This document shows, in pieces, positions 16,866 to 27,390 of a stretch of 64,000 nt of DNA. How positions within the stretch are numbered: position 1 is the stretch's first letter; the number at the start of each line of letters is the position of its first letter. The notes under the pieces were generated by a model. The model was given only the letters and a program-made list of their open reading frames with translations, did not search any database and was not told the origin of the DNA. Made by a program: the position numbers and the translations under genes. The stretch lies in contig NZ_SPFY01000007.1 in the NCBI RefSeq assembly GCF_005844325.1, forward strand, positions 1-64,000, read 5' to 3'. The stretch comes from Collinsella aerofaciens. GTDB lineage: Bacteria; Actinomycetota; Coriobacteriia; Coriobacteriales; Coriobacteriaceae.

Positions 16866-17048
16866 CTAAAGGGTGACTCCAAAGGACCCCACATGGCCGG
16901 TTTTGGGTTATTTTCCAAAACATCCCGCAGGACGCAAAGAGGCTCCGCCGCGCAACGCGCGCAGCGGAGCCTCTTTGCATGTCCGAGGACGTTTTGGGAA
17001 ATAACCCAAAACCGGCCCCAGTAATCCTACAGGAGTTGAACCCTTTAG
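16866..17048. repeat. Long nested palindrome, family 1, downstream of the PFL small subunit
   Basis: Outer arm CTAAAGGGT..ACTCC pairs with GGAGT..ACCCTTTAG, and the right copy contains the TAA stop of the 83-residue PFL gene. The middle arm GGCCGGTTTTGGG pairs with CCCAAAACCGGCC. Inner stem GCAAAGAGGCTCCGC pairs with GCGGAGCCTCTTTGC. Conserved boxes CCGCA and CGAGGACG flank the inner stem. Confidence 0.85.
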
Positions 17049-17296
17049 AACTTGTCGTGGAAGGTACGCGAAATGACCTCGTCCTGCTGCTCCTTGGTGA
17101 GCGTGTGGAAGTTCACGGCATAGCCGGAAACGCGGATGGTCAGCTGCGGGTACTTCTCGGGGTGAGCCTGAGCGTCGAGCAACGTCTCACGGTTGAAGAC
17201 GTTGATGTTCAGGTGGTGGCCACCCTTCTCGGCGTAAGCGTCGAGCATGTGGACCAGGTTATCGGCCTGAGTCTCGGAAACTTCAGAAACCTTCAT
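17045..17296 (-). CDS. Free-standing glycyl-radical domain of pyruvate formate-lyase
   Basis: 83 residues that align end to end with the last 70 or so residues of full-length [38 protein letters not shown] and [14 protein letters not shown]. The radical glycine is G58 in RVSGYA. It has its own ATG and its own GAAGGAGA ribosome site and is not in frame with the upstream core gene, so this is a separate gene and not a frameshift. The family's spare-part protein GrcA/YfiD also carries this domain but coexists with a full-length PFL; here the neighbouring PFL lacks the domain, so this small protein should be an obligatory subunit (inference). Outer palindrome arm overlaps the stop. Confidence 0.93.
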   Translation of the reverse strand: MKVSEVSETQADNLVHMLDAYAEKGGHHLNINVFNRETLLDAQAHPEKYPQLTIRVSGYAVNFHTLTKEQQDEVISRTFHDKF

Positions 17297-17319
17297 AATG
17301 TGTCTCCTTCGATTAATAG

Positions 17320-17379
17320 GCGCCGGCCGAAACCGGCGCGCTAATCAGTAATCGTTATTGTTAGTATAGCACTAACAAT
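17320..17379 (-). promoter_or_regulatory. Two hairpins between the PFL core and its glycyl-radical gene
   Basis: The AT-rich stem ATTGTTAGT/ACTAACAAT (17357-17379) begins two bases after the core stop. The GC stem GCGCCGG/CCGGCGC (17320-17339) follows. Neither is followed by a T-run on the minus strand, so complete termination is unlikely. They may act as processing or stability elements that set the ratio of the two subunits. Confidence 0.6.
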
Positions 17380-17381
17380 AG

Positions 17382-19433
<2,052 letters not shown>

Positions 19434-19899
19434 TGTGTAACCACGCTCCTAGTTACGTGTAATGCGGCGCTCTCTCACACCGCTACTTATTGAATTCTTG
19501 AATTATCGGCTTGCACTACCGGCTTCTTCCGTTCTTCACCACACGTTGGTACAGGGAAAAACGTTTGTCCACCTTGGAACTGCAACCCAAAACCCAAGAT
19601 TTCACCCGTTTGAGAAGGATAACATAGCCACCCCCTTCATCAGGGCTGTTATATGTTTCTTTTTTTATACCATTAGGGCATTTTTAACAAATCCGCAGGA
19701 AATGCGAGCGTGAACAACTACCGTTCACCGATTTGTTTGGTTTTTTCCTTGCCTTTGTACGACGTTCACTCTAGCTGTTATGCCAGCTTTATCAGGGTAA
19801 AGTGTCCCAAAGACCCTACAGAAACTGCAGGGCGGCCACGGGATCCCCCGTGGCCGCCCTGTGGCGTAGCTAGTTTTTAGCTTTGATTACCGTTTGGCA
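19434..19899 (-). promoter_or_regulatory. Upstream region of the split PFL genes
   Basis: 466 bases without a gene. The pfl-proximal part is AT-rich (for example at 19650-19690) and likely holds the promoter. GTGAAC, 7 bases, CCGTTCAC at 19710-19729 is an inverted repeat and includes the ACCGTTCACC motif seen before several sugar genes. Confidence 0.5.
19828..19861 (-). terminator. Terminator downstream of kdgT
   Basis: A 15-base perfect stem (CAGGGCGGCCACGGG with its complement) around a 4-base loop, about 40 bases beyond the kdgT stop. No T-run. Confidence 0.7.
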
Positions 19900-20916
19900 T
19901 TAGGCGGCTGCGGAGGCCTTGTCGGTCGTTGCCTTGCCGTTGCTCTGCTGGCCCTCAAAATGCTTGTAGCACCAGCTGGTGACCAGCGGGGTCAAAATAG
20001 CCGTAACGATTGCGCAGGCAGCAACCTGTGCCGTGGCCGTCGCGAGCACCGCGCCGCCGTACATGGCCTCGTTGACGCTTGCCATGGCAGCAGGCGTGGC
20101 CACATTGGCTCCGGCGCAGCTCGAAATGGCCGCACCTGCGACACCCGTACCGCCCGTGAGCTTATCGACCGCGATGACGGGAATTGCAAAGATCACCGAG
20201 CAGATCACGCCGAGCAGGATGCCGGGAAGACCGCCGTTGATAAGCTGGCCAAAAGTCATGGTCGAGCCCATGGCAAAGAAGACGAGCACGATGATGGCGG
20301 AAAGTGCCGGTGCCATCATCTTCTTAAAGCTGGGGAACAGGTTACCCAGAATAATGCCGACGACGATCGGCAGAATGGCGCCCACGAGCGACCAGCCGAT
20401 CGGGGCCTGGCCGGCAGCGCCGAGCACGATCATCGTGACCGGAGGGCCGACAACCAGCGTGGTGATGGCGACAGCGCCACGCTCAGCCTCGTTGCCCATG
20501 GTACCCATCAGCCCAGCGTACATAGCGTTGTTGGCGCCGGTGCAAGCCGCCAGCATCACCATGGCAGAGATGCCAAACAAGTTGTCGTTGAACACATAAA
20601 GGATGAGCAGCGACATGGCAACGACCACGATCTGCTTGACGGCGATGATGATGGCGCCGCGGGCAGCGGCGGCAGGAGCGCTCTTAAACGAAATCGTCGT
20701 ACCGACGATGAGCAAAAAAGCGCCCACGAGCGGGCCAGCGCCCTGCTGGGTCATGCCAAGCGTAAAGCTGCCGAGCGTTTTGAACAGGTCAGGGAATAGC
20801 GTGTTGAGCAGGCAGCCCAGCAAAAGCGGCACCAAAATATTGGCACCCGGGATGGAGGACATCTTAAAGAACGGCTCCTTTGCCGCCGGCGCCTCCACCG
20901 CAGTCGATTCACTCAT
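19900..20916 (-). CDS. kdgT: 2-keto-3-deoxygluconate permease
   Basis: Proton-coupled importer of KDG, a product of pectin and uronate breakdown. The 338-residue protein is almost entirely hydrophobic, with about ten membrane segments and the KdgT features IPGANILVPLLLGCLLNTL, ACTGANNAMYAGLMG and CAGANVATPAAMASVN. ATG at 20916 follows AAAGGAGATATAT. Downstream of an SDR gene on the same strand, 108 bases apart. The KDG kinase and aldolase expected for use of the substrate are not in the window. Confidence 0.9.
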   Translation of the reverse strand: MSESTAVEAPAAKEPFFKMSSIPGANILVPLLLGCLLNTLFPDLFKTLGSFTLGMTQQGAGPLVGAFLLIVGTTISFKSAPAAAARGAIIIAVKQIVVVAMSLLILYVFNDNLFGISAMVMLAACTGANNAMYAGLMGTMGNEAERGAVAITTLVVGPPVTMIVLGAAGQAPIGWSLVGAILPIVVGIILGNLFPSFKKMMAPALSAIIVLVFFAMGSTMTFGQLINGGLPGILLGVICSVIFAIPVIAVDKLTGGTGVAGAAISSCAGANVATPAAMASVNEAMYGGAVLATATAQVAACAIVTAILTPLVTSWCYKHFEGQQSNGKATTDKASAAA

Positions 20917-21024
20917 ATATATCTCCTTTGGATGCATGCGAATCGTAGCCGCACGCGCCTATGTCAGAAAGAAGGCGACGGTCCCGAGTCGCAGGAGCCG
21001 TCGCCGAATAATCGTCGCGGGGTA

Positions 21025-21774
21025 TTACCCGTCCAGGACGATGCCGCCGTCGCAGTCACCGATCTCGCCGTTCACGAAGCTGGCGAGATCGGAAGCGAAG
21101 AACAGCACCATCTGCGCAGGCTCGCTGGCCTGGGCGGCGCGGCCCAGAGGAATACCGTTGATGATGCGCTGAGAGTTCTCGTCAGAGAGAATCGAGGTCA
21201 TATCAGTAAGGGTGAGCGACGGGCACACGGCGTTGCAGCGAACGCCAAACTTGCCGCCTTCCTTGGCGACTGCCTTGGTTAGACCGTTAACACCGGCCTT
21301 GGAGCTCGCGTAGGCCGCGGTGCCGAGCAGGCCACCGCCGATCTTGCCAGCAACGGAACTCACGTTGACGATAGTGCCGGCATGGGCCGCCTTAAAGTGC
21401 GGGTACACGGCGTTCATCATGGTAAAGGTGCCGTTGAGGTTGATGTCGATGGTGCGACGCCACTCGGTGTCATCGATCTCATCGAACTTCTTGGTGCTGA
21501 TGACGCCAGCGCAGTTGATCAGGATGTTGGTTTGCGGCAGGTCCGTAAAAATCTGCTCGACAGTCTCGCGCGCCTTGGGTGCATCGGCGACATCGAGCTG
21601 ATAGAACTTGTTGCCCTCGCCAAGCTCGGCCACCGCGGCCTCGCCCTTAGCAGCGTTCCTTGCGATGAGCGCGACATGTCCGCCGCCCGCGACGATGCCC
21701 TTGGCGATCTCGAGGCCAATGCCCTGAGTGCCGCCCGTGACAATCGCGGTCTTGCCCGTGAAGTCAAATGCCAT
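21025..21774 (-). CDS. Short-chain dehydrogenase, possibly KduD-like
   Basis: 249 residues with the classical SDR set: TGGTQGIG (cofactor loop, about 13-20), NCAG (87-90), NVSS serine (about 139) and YASSK (Y155, K159). SDRs with this length include 2-dehydro-3-deoxy-D-gluconate 5-dehydrogenase (KduD), and the kdgT neighbour favours that role, but the sequence alone does not settle it. The start at 21774 follows GGGGGATGGAG; a longer frame to 21891 adds 39 unrelated residues. Confidence 0.85.
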   Translation of the reverse strand: MAFDFTGKTAIVTGGTQGIGLEIAKGIVAGGGHVALIARNAAKGEAAVAELGEGNKFYQLDVADAPKARETVEQIFTDLPQTNILINCAGVISTKKFDEIDDTEWRRTIDINLNGTFTMMNAVYPHFKAAHAGTIVNVSSVAGKIGGGLLGTAAYASSKAGVNGLTKAVAKEGGKFGVRCNAVCPSLTLTDMTSILSDENSQRIINGIPLGRAAQASEPAQMVLFFASDLASFVNGEIGDCDGGIVLDG

Positions 21775-21965
21775 GACTCCATCCCCCTTTATATAAGGTG
21801 TCTCCTCGCGGGAAGTTGGAGCATCGCACGTGGCGATTATATGAGTCCCAGTCGTCATGGTGGTGACAACCCCTCGCCTAACCGCGTGCATAATAGTTCT
21901 TTGAAACGCTACAATTATTGAATTATTTTAATTCTTTATACGCTCTTTATATTACCTAGCAACCA

Positions 21966-22074
21966 GGTATTTTTTTTGGGACATGCCCAGAGATCTACCC
22001 CTAACTTTGCTGATACCGACGGTGTACGGAGGTCGCCTAAAGATTGTTTTCTAGGCATGACCCAAAAATCTACC
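21966..22074. repeat. Imperfect nested palindrome upstream of marR
   Basis: GGTA..TTTTTGGGACATGCC pairs with GGCATGACCCAAAAA..TACC, with one mismatch in 15. The interior of about 65 bases contains AGATCTACC, repeated as AAATCTACC at the right end. A related AAAATCTA stem lies at about 1760-1790. Lies in the 366-base gap between the divergent SDR and marR genes. Confidence 0.55.
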
Positions 22075-22140
22075 GTATAGGGTGCGCGTGCAAGGGTATC
22101 ATCTTTCACCGGAAATAGTTTCTAGTGTTAGGGGTTTTCG

Positions 22141-22590
22141 ATGGAAGATACCGATTTCCATGAGCTTGGGCGTCAGCTCTTAACTGAGTTTGGCAGCATG
22201 CATCAGCGAATTTCGCGCTTTGCGGACAAAGCTCTCGGCGGCGAGATGGCCGTCATGCGCGCCCTCATGCGCGCCGGCGGCTCACTCACACCGAGCGAAC
22301 TCGCCGATCGTGCCTGGGTTTCGAGCGCCCGTATCGCCAATATCCTGCGCGCCCTCGAGGCCAAGGGTTGGGTCGAGCGCGAGCACTCAAAGACCGACCG
22401 TCGTCGCGTACACGTCACGGTGACCGACAAGGGATTCCAGGTCATCGAAATCAAACGCCGGGAATTCGAGGACCGCACCGCGGCCTTCCTCGAGCAGCTC
22501 GGCGAAACAGATACCCAAGAGATGGTGCGCCTTCTAAGACGTGCCAACGAAATTATCGACCGCAATCAAGAAAGGAGAGATGCCGAGTGA
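22141..22590 (+). CDS. MarR-family regulator
   Basis: 149 residues with a winged-helix domain: GSLTPSELADRAWVSSARIANILRALEAKGWVEREHSKTDRRRVHVTVTDKG gives the recognition helix and the wing DRR. First gene of an operon with the ABC exporter: its TGA stop overlaps the GTG start of the next gene. It most likely controls that exporter in response to a small molecule. Ligand unknown. Confidence 0.9.
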   Translation: MEDTDFHELGRQLLTEFGSMHQRISRFADKALGGEMAVMRALMRAGGSLTPSELADRAWVSSARIANILRALEAKGWVEREHSKTDRRRVHVTVTDKGFQVIEIKRREFEDRTAAFLEQLGETDTQEMVRLLRRANEIIDRNQERRDAE

Positions 22591-24953
22591 GGATTCTCAA
22601 GCTCTTTAAAAAGCATATCCTGGCACTACTCGCAGCTATCGTACTCATCGTAATCAGCTGCAACGCCGATCTGGCGCTGCCTACCTATATGAGCGACATC
22701 GTCGACGTGGGCGTGCAGCAAGGCGGTATTGCCTCGCCCGTGCCCGACACCATTCGCGCCGAATCGCTCGACGACCTCGAACTCTTTATGAGCGCCAAGG
22801 ACGCCAAGGCTGTGGAGGCCGTGTTTAGCAAGGCTGGCAAAAACGGCATTCGAGCGTACAAGGGCACCGAGGAAGAGCGTGCCGATGGAGGCAAGATTGC
22901 CGACATTATGAGCCTGCCCGAGACTGTCGTACTTTCGTTCAACCAGGGCATTGACGCCGACTCCATGGGCGACATGACCGGCACGTCCGGCGAAAAAGAC
23001 AGCGACGCCGCCCAGGCCATGCCCACCCCCGAGCAGATGGCGGCGATGACGCCCGAGCAGCTCGCCGAGATGCAGCAGAAGGCCGCAGCGGCGCAGAACA
23101 TGCAAAAGCAGATTGATGCCGACGGCGGTAAGATCACCATGAAGAGCCTGCGCCTGGGTGTCGAGGGCGGTCTGGTAGACCAAAGCAAGCTCGTCGAGGG
23201 CGCCAACGAAATGGCGGATAAAATGGGCTCCATGTCGGGCTCCATCGTGACCCAACGCGCCGTGAGCTATGTGCAAGACGAGTACAAGGCGCAGGGCATC
23301 GACCCCGCCGACGTGCAGAACGCCTACCTGGGCCGCATGGCGACCACGATGTTTGGTCTGTGCCTGATCTCGCTCGTCGCCACCATCCTGACCGGTGCCG
23401 TGGCTTCGCGCACCGCCTGCTCCATCGCCCGCGACCTGCGCCGCGAGACCTTCAACAAGGTAATGCACTTCTCGCCGGCCGAGGTGGGCAAGTTTAGCCA
23501 GGCCTCGCTCATCACCCGCTGCACCAACGACATTCAGCAGATCCAGATGGCCGCAACCCTGTTTATCCGCATGTGCCTGATGGCCCCCGTCATGGGCATC
23601 GTCGCCGTTATGCGCGTCCTGGCCAACCACACCGGCCTGGAGTGGACCATCGCCGTGGCCATCATCGCGGTTTCGGCCGTTGTCGGCGTGCTCATGGGCC
23701 TCACCATGCCCAAGTTCAAAAAGATGCAGAGCTTTGTGGACCGCGTGAACCTTACCGCCCGCGAGCTGCTCGACGGCCTTATGCCCATCCGCTCGTTCAA
23801 CCGCGAGGAACATGAGCTCGAGCGTTTTGACAAGGCTTCGCTCGACCTGATGACCACGCAGCTCTACACCAACCGCGCCATGAGCTTTATGATGCCGCTC
23901 ATGATGCTTGTCATGAACTGCATCACCGTGCTTATCGTCTGGTTTGGCGCGCAGGGCGTGTCCGACGGCGTGATGCAGGTCGGCAACATGATGGCGTTTA
24001 TCTCCTACACCATGCAGATCGTCATGGCGTTTATGATCCTCACCATGGTGTCGGTCATTCTGCCCCGTGCCGAGGTCGCAGCCGAGCGCGTGGAAGAGGT
24101 CATCACCTGCCCCACGAGCATCAACGACCCTGTCTCGCCCAAACTGCCCGCGGCCAGCGCGCCGCGCGGTGAGCTCACCTTCCGCGACGTGAGCTTCCAG
24201 TATCCCGATGCCCGTGCCGACGTCATCAGCGGCGTGAACTTCACCACGCATGCCGGTCAGATGCTCGGCATCATTGGCTCCACGGGCTCGGGCAAGTCCA
24301 CGCTCGTGCAGTTGATTCCGCGCCTGTACGACGTCACGGGCGGCAGCATTTCGCTCGACGGCATCGACGTGCGCGACATGACCCTTTCCGAACTGCGCCG
24401 CCGCATTGGTTACATCCCGCAGCAGGGTCGCCTGTTCTCGGGCACTGTCAAGAGCAACCTCAAGTTTGCCGGCGACATGGTAAGCGACGATGACATGCAC
24501 CAGGCCGCGCGCATCGCCCAGGCCGAGGACTTTATCGCCGAGCGCGAGGGCGGTTACGACTCCCCCATCAGCCAGGGTGGCTCCAATGTTTCGGGCGGTC
24601 AGCGCCAGCGTCTGGCCATCGCCCGCGCCCTGGCCAAAAAGCCCGAGGTCGTGGTGTTCGACGACTCGTTTAGCGCGCTTGACTACAAGACCGACGCGCG
24701 CCTGCGCGAGGAGCTGGCCAAAAACGTCACCGACGCCGCGCTCGTGGTCGTGGCACAACGCATCGCGACCATCATGCACGCCGACCAGATCATCGTACTC
24801 GACGACGGTCACGTAGTGGGCACCGGCACGCACGAGGAGCTACTGCGCAGCTGCCCGGCGTACCTGGAAATCGCACAGTCGCAGCTTTCCGCCGAGGAGC
24901 TGGGGCTTACCCAAGAAGAAATTGCAGCCGTTACGGAAGGAGGCGAGCACTAA
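22587..24953 (+). CDS. ABC exporter subunit with large extracytoplasmic insert
   Basis: 788 residues, half-transporter (membrane domain then ATPase). After the first membrane helix (about 8-28) there is an insert of about 200 residues (41-250) rich in Met, Ala and Gln (MPTPEQMAAMTPEQLAEMQQK), absent from typical members; the remaining five helices follow. The ATPase has Walker A GSTGSGKST and signature VSGGQRQR, but the residue after Walker B is Asp (VVFDDSFSALD) in place of the catalytic Glu, marking the degenerate site of a heterodimer. GTG start at 22587 overlaps the marR stop and follows AAAGGAGA. Substrate unknown, drug or peptide export likely. Confidence 0.9.
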   Translation: MRILKLFKKHILALLAAIVLIVISCNADLALPTYMSDIVDVGVQQGGIASPVPDTIRAESLDDLELFMSAKDAKAVEAVFSKAGKNGIRAYKGTEEERADGGKIADIMSLPETVVLSFNQGIDADSMGDMTGTSGEKDSDAAQAMPTPEQMAAMTPEQLAEMQQKAAAAQNMQKQIDADGGKITMKSLRLGVEGGLVDQSKLVEGANEMADKMGSMSGSIVTQRAVSYVQDEYKAQGIDPADVQNAYLGRMATTMFGLCLISLVATILTGAVASRTACSIARDLRRETFNKVMHFSPAEVGKFSQASLITRCTNDIQQIQMAATLFIRMCLMAPVMGIVAVMRVLANHTGLEWTIAVAIIAVSAVVGVLMGLTMPKFKKMQSFVDRVNLTARELLDGLMPIRSFNREEHELERFDKASLDLMTTQLYTNRAMSFMMPLMMLVMNCITVLIVWFGAQGVSDGVMQVGNMMAFISYTMQIVMAFMILTMVSVILPRAEVAAERVEEVITCPTSINDPVSPKLPAASAPRGELTFRDVSFQYPDARADVISGVNFTTHAGQMLGIIGSTGSGKSTLVQLIPRLYDVTGGSISLDGIDVRDMTLSELRRRIGYIPQQGRLFSGTVKSNLKFAGDMVSDDDMHQAARIAQAEDFIAEREGGYDSPISQGGSNVSGGQRQRLAIARALAKKPEVVVFDDSFSALDYKTDARLREELAKNVTDAALVVVAQRIATIMHADQIIVLDDGHVVGTGTHEELLRSCPAYLEIAQSQLSAEELGLTQEEIAAVTEGGEH

Positions 24954-26809
24954 TGGCAGACGAGACCAAGACCCAAATTCCCAAGCCCACCCGTCAGCGT
25001 GGACCCATGGGCCGCATGGGCGGCATGCGTCGCGGCGAAAAGGCCAAGGACTTTAAGGGCACCATGAGGCAGCTGCTCGGCTATATCGGCCAGCACAAGA
25101 TTGCCGTGTTTGCCGCCGTCGCCTTTGCCGTGTGCTCGGTCATCTTTAACATTGTGGGACCCAAGGTGCTCGGCCAGGTTACGACCAAGCTGTTCGAAGG
25201 CCTGGTCGCCAAGGTCAACGGCACCGGCGACGTTGACTTTGACTGGATCGCCAAGACGCTCGGCTTTTTGCTCTGCCTGTATCTGGCGAGCTCTGTCTGC
25301 AGCCTGGTCCAGGGCTGGCTCATGACCGGCGTCACGCAAAAGATCTGCTACCGCATGCGCAAGGAAATCGCCGCCAAGATTGCCGTCGTGCCGATGAGTT
25401 ACTTCAACGGCCACAGCAAGGGAGACGTACTCAGCCGCATCACCAACGACGTCGATACGCTGGGTCAGTCGCTCAACCAGAGCGTGACGCAGCTCATCAC
25501 GTCGGTAACGCAGATTATCGGCGTGCTCGTCATGATGCTTTCGATCAGCCTGCCGCTCACCGGCGTCACCGTGCTCACGCTGCCGGCAGCCGCGATTATC
25601 CTGACCGTAATGATTCACTTCTCGCAGCCGTACTTCCGCGAGCAACAGCAGGTTCTGGGCGCCGTCAACGGCATTATCGAGGAGGACTTTGCCGGTCAAA
25701 ACGTCATTCAGGTGTTCGACCGCGCCGAGGTCTCAATCGAGGAGTTCGACCGTCAAAACGACCGCCTGTTTATTAGTGGCTGGCGTTCGCAGTTCCTGTC
25801 GGGCCTGATGATGCCGCTTATGAGCCTGGTGGGCAACATGGGTTACGTGGGCGTTGTCGTGGTGGGCGCGCAGCTCGCGCTGACCGGCAATGCCACGCCC
25901 GGCGACATCCAGAGCTTTATCCAGTACGTGCGCAACTTTACGCAACCCGTGCAGCAGCTGGGCAACGTGAGCAACACGATGCAGTCGATGGCAGCTGCCA
26001 CCGAGCGTGTGTTTGAGTTTTTGGCCGCACCCGAGGAGGAGCAGAAGGCCGACGCGCAGATCCCTGAGAAGCGCCCCGGCCACGTGGAGTTTGACCATGT
26101 GAAGTTTGGCTACACGCCCGACAAGACCATCATCCACGACTTTAGCTGCGAGGCGCAGCCCGGCCAGACCATCGCCATCGTCGGCCCCACCGGCGCCGGC
26201 AAGACCACGCTCATTAAGCTGCTGCAGCGCTTCTACGACGTGGACGGCGGCTCGCTGCGTGTCGAGGGCGTCGATGTGCGCGACTGGGACCGCGCGGCAC
26301 TGCGCGGCGAGTTTGCCATGGTGCTGCAGGACACCTGGCTGTTTAACGGCACCATCCGCGAGAACATCCGCTACGGACGCCCCGACGCGAGCGATGCCGA
26401 GGTCGAGGCCGCTGCGCGCGCCGCACGCTGCGACCACTTTATTCATACGCTCGCCGGTGGCTACGACTTTATGATCAACGAGGAGGGCACCAACCTGTCG
26501 CAGGGTCAGCGCCAGCTCGTGACCATCGCCCGTGCCATTTTGGCCGACCGCCCGGCACTGATTCTGGACGAGGCGACTTCCAACGTCGATACCCGTACCG
26601 AGGAGCTTATTCAGCGCGCCATGGATGCGCTGATGCAGGGCCGCACCAGCTTTGTCATCGCGCACCGCCTGTCCACGATCCGCAACGCCGACGTGATCTT
26701 GGTGATTCGCGACGGCGACATCGTCGAGAAGGGCACGCACGACGAGCTGCTCGCCCAGGGCGGCTTCTACGCCGACCTGTACAACTCGCAGTTCGACGAA
26801 GCGGCGTAA
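24953..26809 (+). CDS. ABC exporter subunit with canonical ATPase site
   Basis: 618 residues, partner of the previous gene; its ATG overlaps that gene's TAA (TAATG). A basic, Met-rich N-terminus (GPMGRMGGMRRGEKAKD) precedes six membrane helices and an ATPase with GPTGAGKTT, LSQGQRQLVTIARAI and the complete Walker B plus catalytic glutamate ILDEATSNVD. In the pair, the two composite ATP sites should be unequal, as in known heterodimeric multidrug exporters. Confidence 0.92.
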   Translation: MADETKTQIPKPTRQRGPMGRMGGMRRGEKAKDFKGTMRQLLGYIGQHKIAVFAAVAFAVCSVIFNIVGPKVLGQVTTKLFEGLVAKVNGTGDVDFDWIAKTLGFLLCLYLASSVCSLVQGWLMTGVTQKICYRMRKEIAAKIAVVPMSYFNGHSKGDVLSRITNDVDTLGQSLNQSVTQLITSVTQIIGVLVMMLSISLPLTGVTVLTLPAAAIILTVMIHFSQPYFREQQQVLGAVNGIIEEDFAGQNVIQVFDRAEVSIEEFDRQNDRLFISGWRSQFLSGLMMPLMSLVGNMGYVGVVVVGAQLALTGNATPGDIQSFIQYVRNFTQPVQQLGNVSNTMQSMAAATERVFEFLAAPEEEQKADAQIPEKRPGHVEFDHVKFGYTPDKTIIHDFSCEAQPGQTIAIVGPTGAGKTTLIKLLQRFYDVDGGSLRVEGVDVRDWDRAALRGEFAMVLQDTWLFNGTIRENIRYGRPDASDAEVEAAARAARCDHFIHTLAGGYDFMINEEGTNLSQGQRQLVTIARAILADRPALILDEATSNVDTRTEELIQRAMDALMQGRTSFVIAHRLSTIRNADVILVIRDGDIVEKGTHDELLAQGGFYADLYNSQFDEAA

Positions 26810-26839
26810 AAACCGGCGGCAAACAACCGCAATGCCAAG

Positions 26840-26875
26840 AAAACGGGGGCGCAGGACAACCTGCACCCCCGTTTT
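26840..26875 (+). terminator. Terminator of the ABC exporter operon
   Basis: AAAACGGGGG.GCAGG pairs with CCTGC.CCCCCGTTTT around ACAA, about 30 bases after the stop. Confidence 0.85.
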
Positions 26876-26936
26876 GTGTCCTTCGAGCCTCGAAACGCCT
26901 TCCCTGAGACCTCACTGACGGCGCTTTCCAGACCCC

Positions 26937-27167
26937 GTGGGCAAAAAAGGGCAAATATGAGTACTGTTACCTTTTTAGTAACAGCCAAAACCGCCTCAAA
27001 TGCCGCTCCCACGGCTTACACGCGTCCCTAAATTGATCAAACAACACCATAGCGGACTTATATGTGTTTGCGTTAATGAACATATTTTGCTGTTATGTCT
27101 ATTATTTTGCGAAGGCAATATGATACTAAGATAGCAACCGTACTCATATTTGGCATTTTTTGCCCAC
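26937..27167. mobile_element. 231-bp MITE-like element with 34-base inverted ends
   Basis: Left end 26937-26970 and right end 27134-27167 are inverted copies with about 5 mismatches: GTGGGCAAAAAA, CAAATATGAGTAC on the left and their complement on the right. The AT-rich 160-base interior has no gene. No target duplication could be confirmed: the flanks CCC and GGG extend the palindrome. Confidence 0.6.
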
Positions 27168-27252
27168 AGGGTATTTCCTAGGGAACCGACAACAGCCTTA
27201 GGGTCCCGCGCGGCGCCGCTCCCTCCCGGCATCCGCCGACGTTTGCCCAGAT

Positions 27253-27293
27253 AAAACCGACCAAAATAAACCTGTCCCTTTTTGGTCGGTTTC
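27253..27293. repeat. REP-like hairpin upstream of aroG
   Basis: AAAACCGACCAAAA pairs with TTTTTGGTCGGTTT around ACCTGTCCC. The hairpin at 38910 has the same CTGTCCC loop sequence with different stem bases. Located about 100 bases before the aroG start. Confidence 0.6.
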
Positions 27294-27390
27294 GGGGTGA
27301 CAAGGGCTTGCACTTTAGCGTGCGACAGCGGATAATGCCGAACACTCGACAATACGCTTATTGCTCTTTCTATAGATTGAGGAGGCCCCT

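Noticed and set aside
17297-17381. Read-through or frameshift joining the two PFL pieces into one protein
   Set aside because: The two genes are in different frames, separated by 85 bases with hairpins, and the small gene has its own ATG and ribosome site.
22626-24833. A 735-codon open frame on the minus strand opposite the first ABC exporter gene
   Set aside because: His/Gly/Asp-rich antisense frame fully inside a clear ABC transporter gene; no domain is visible.
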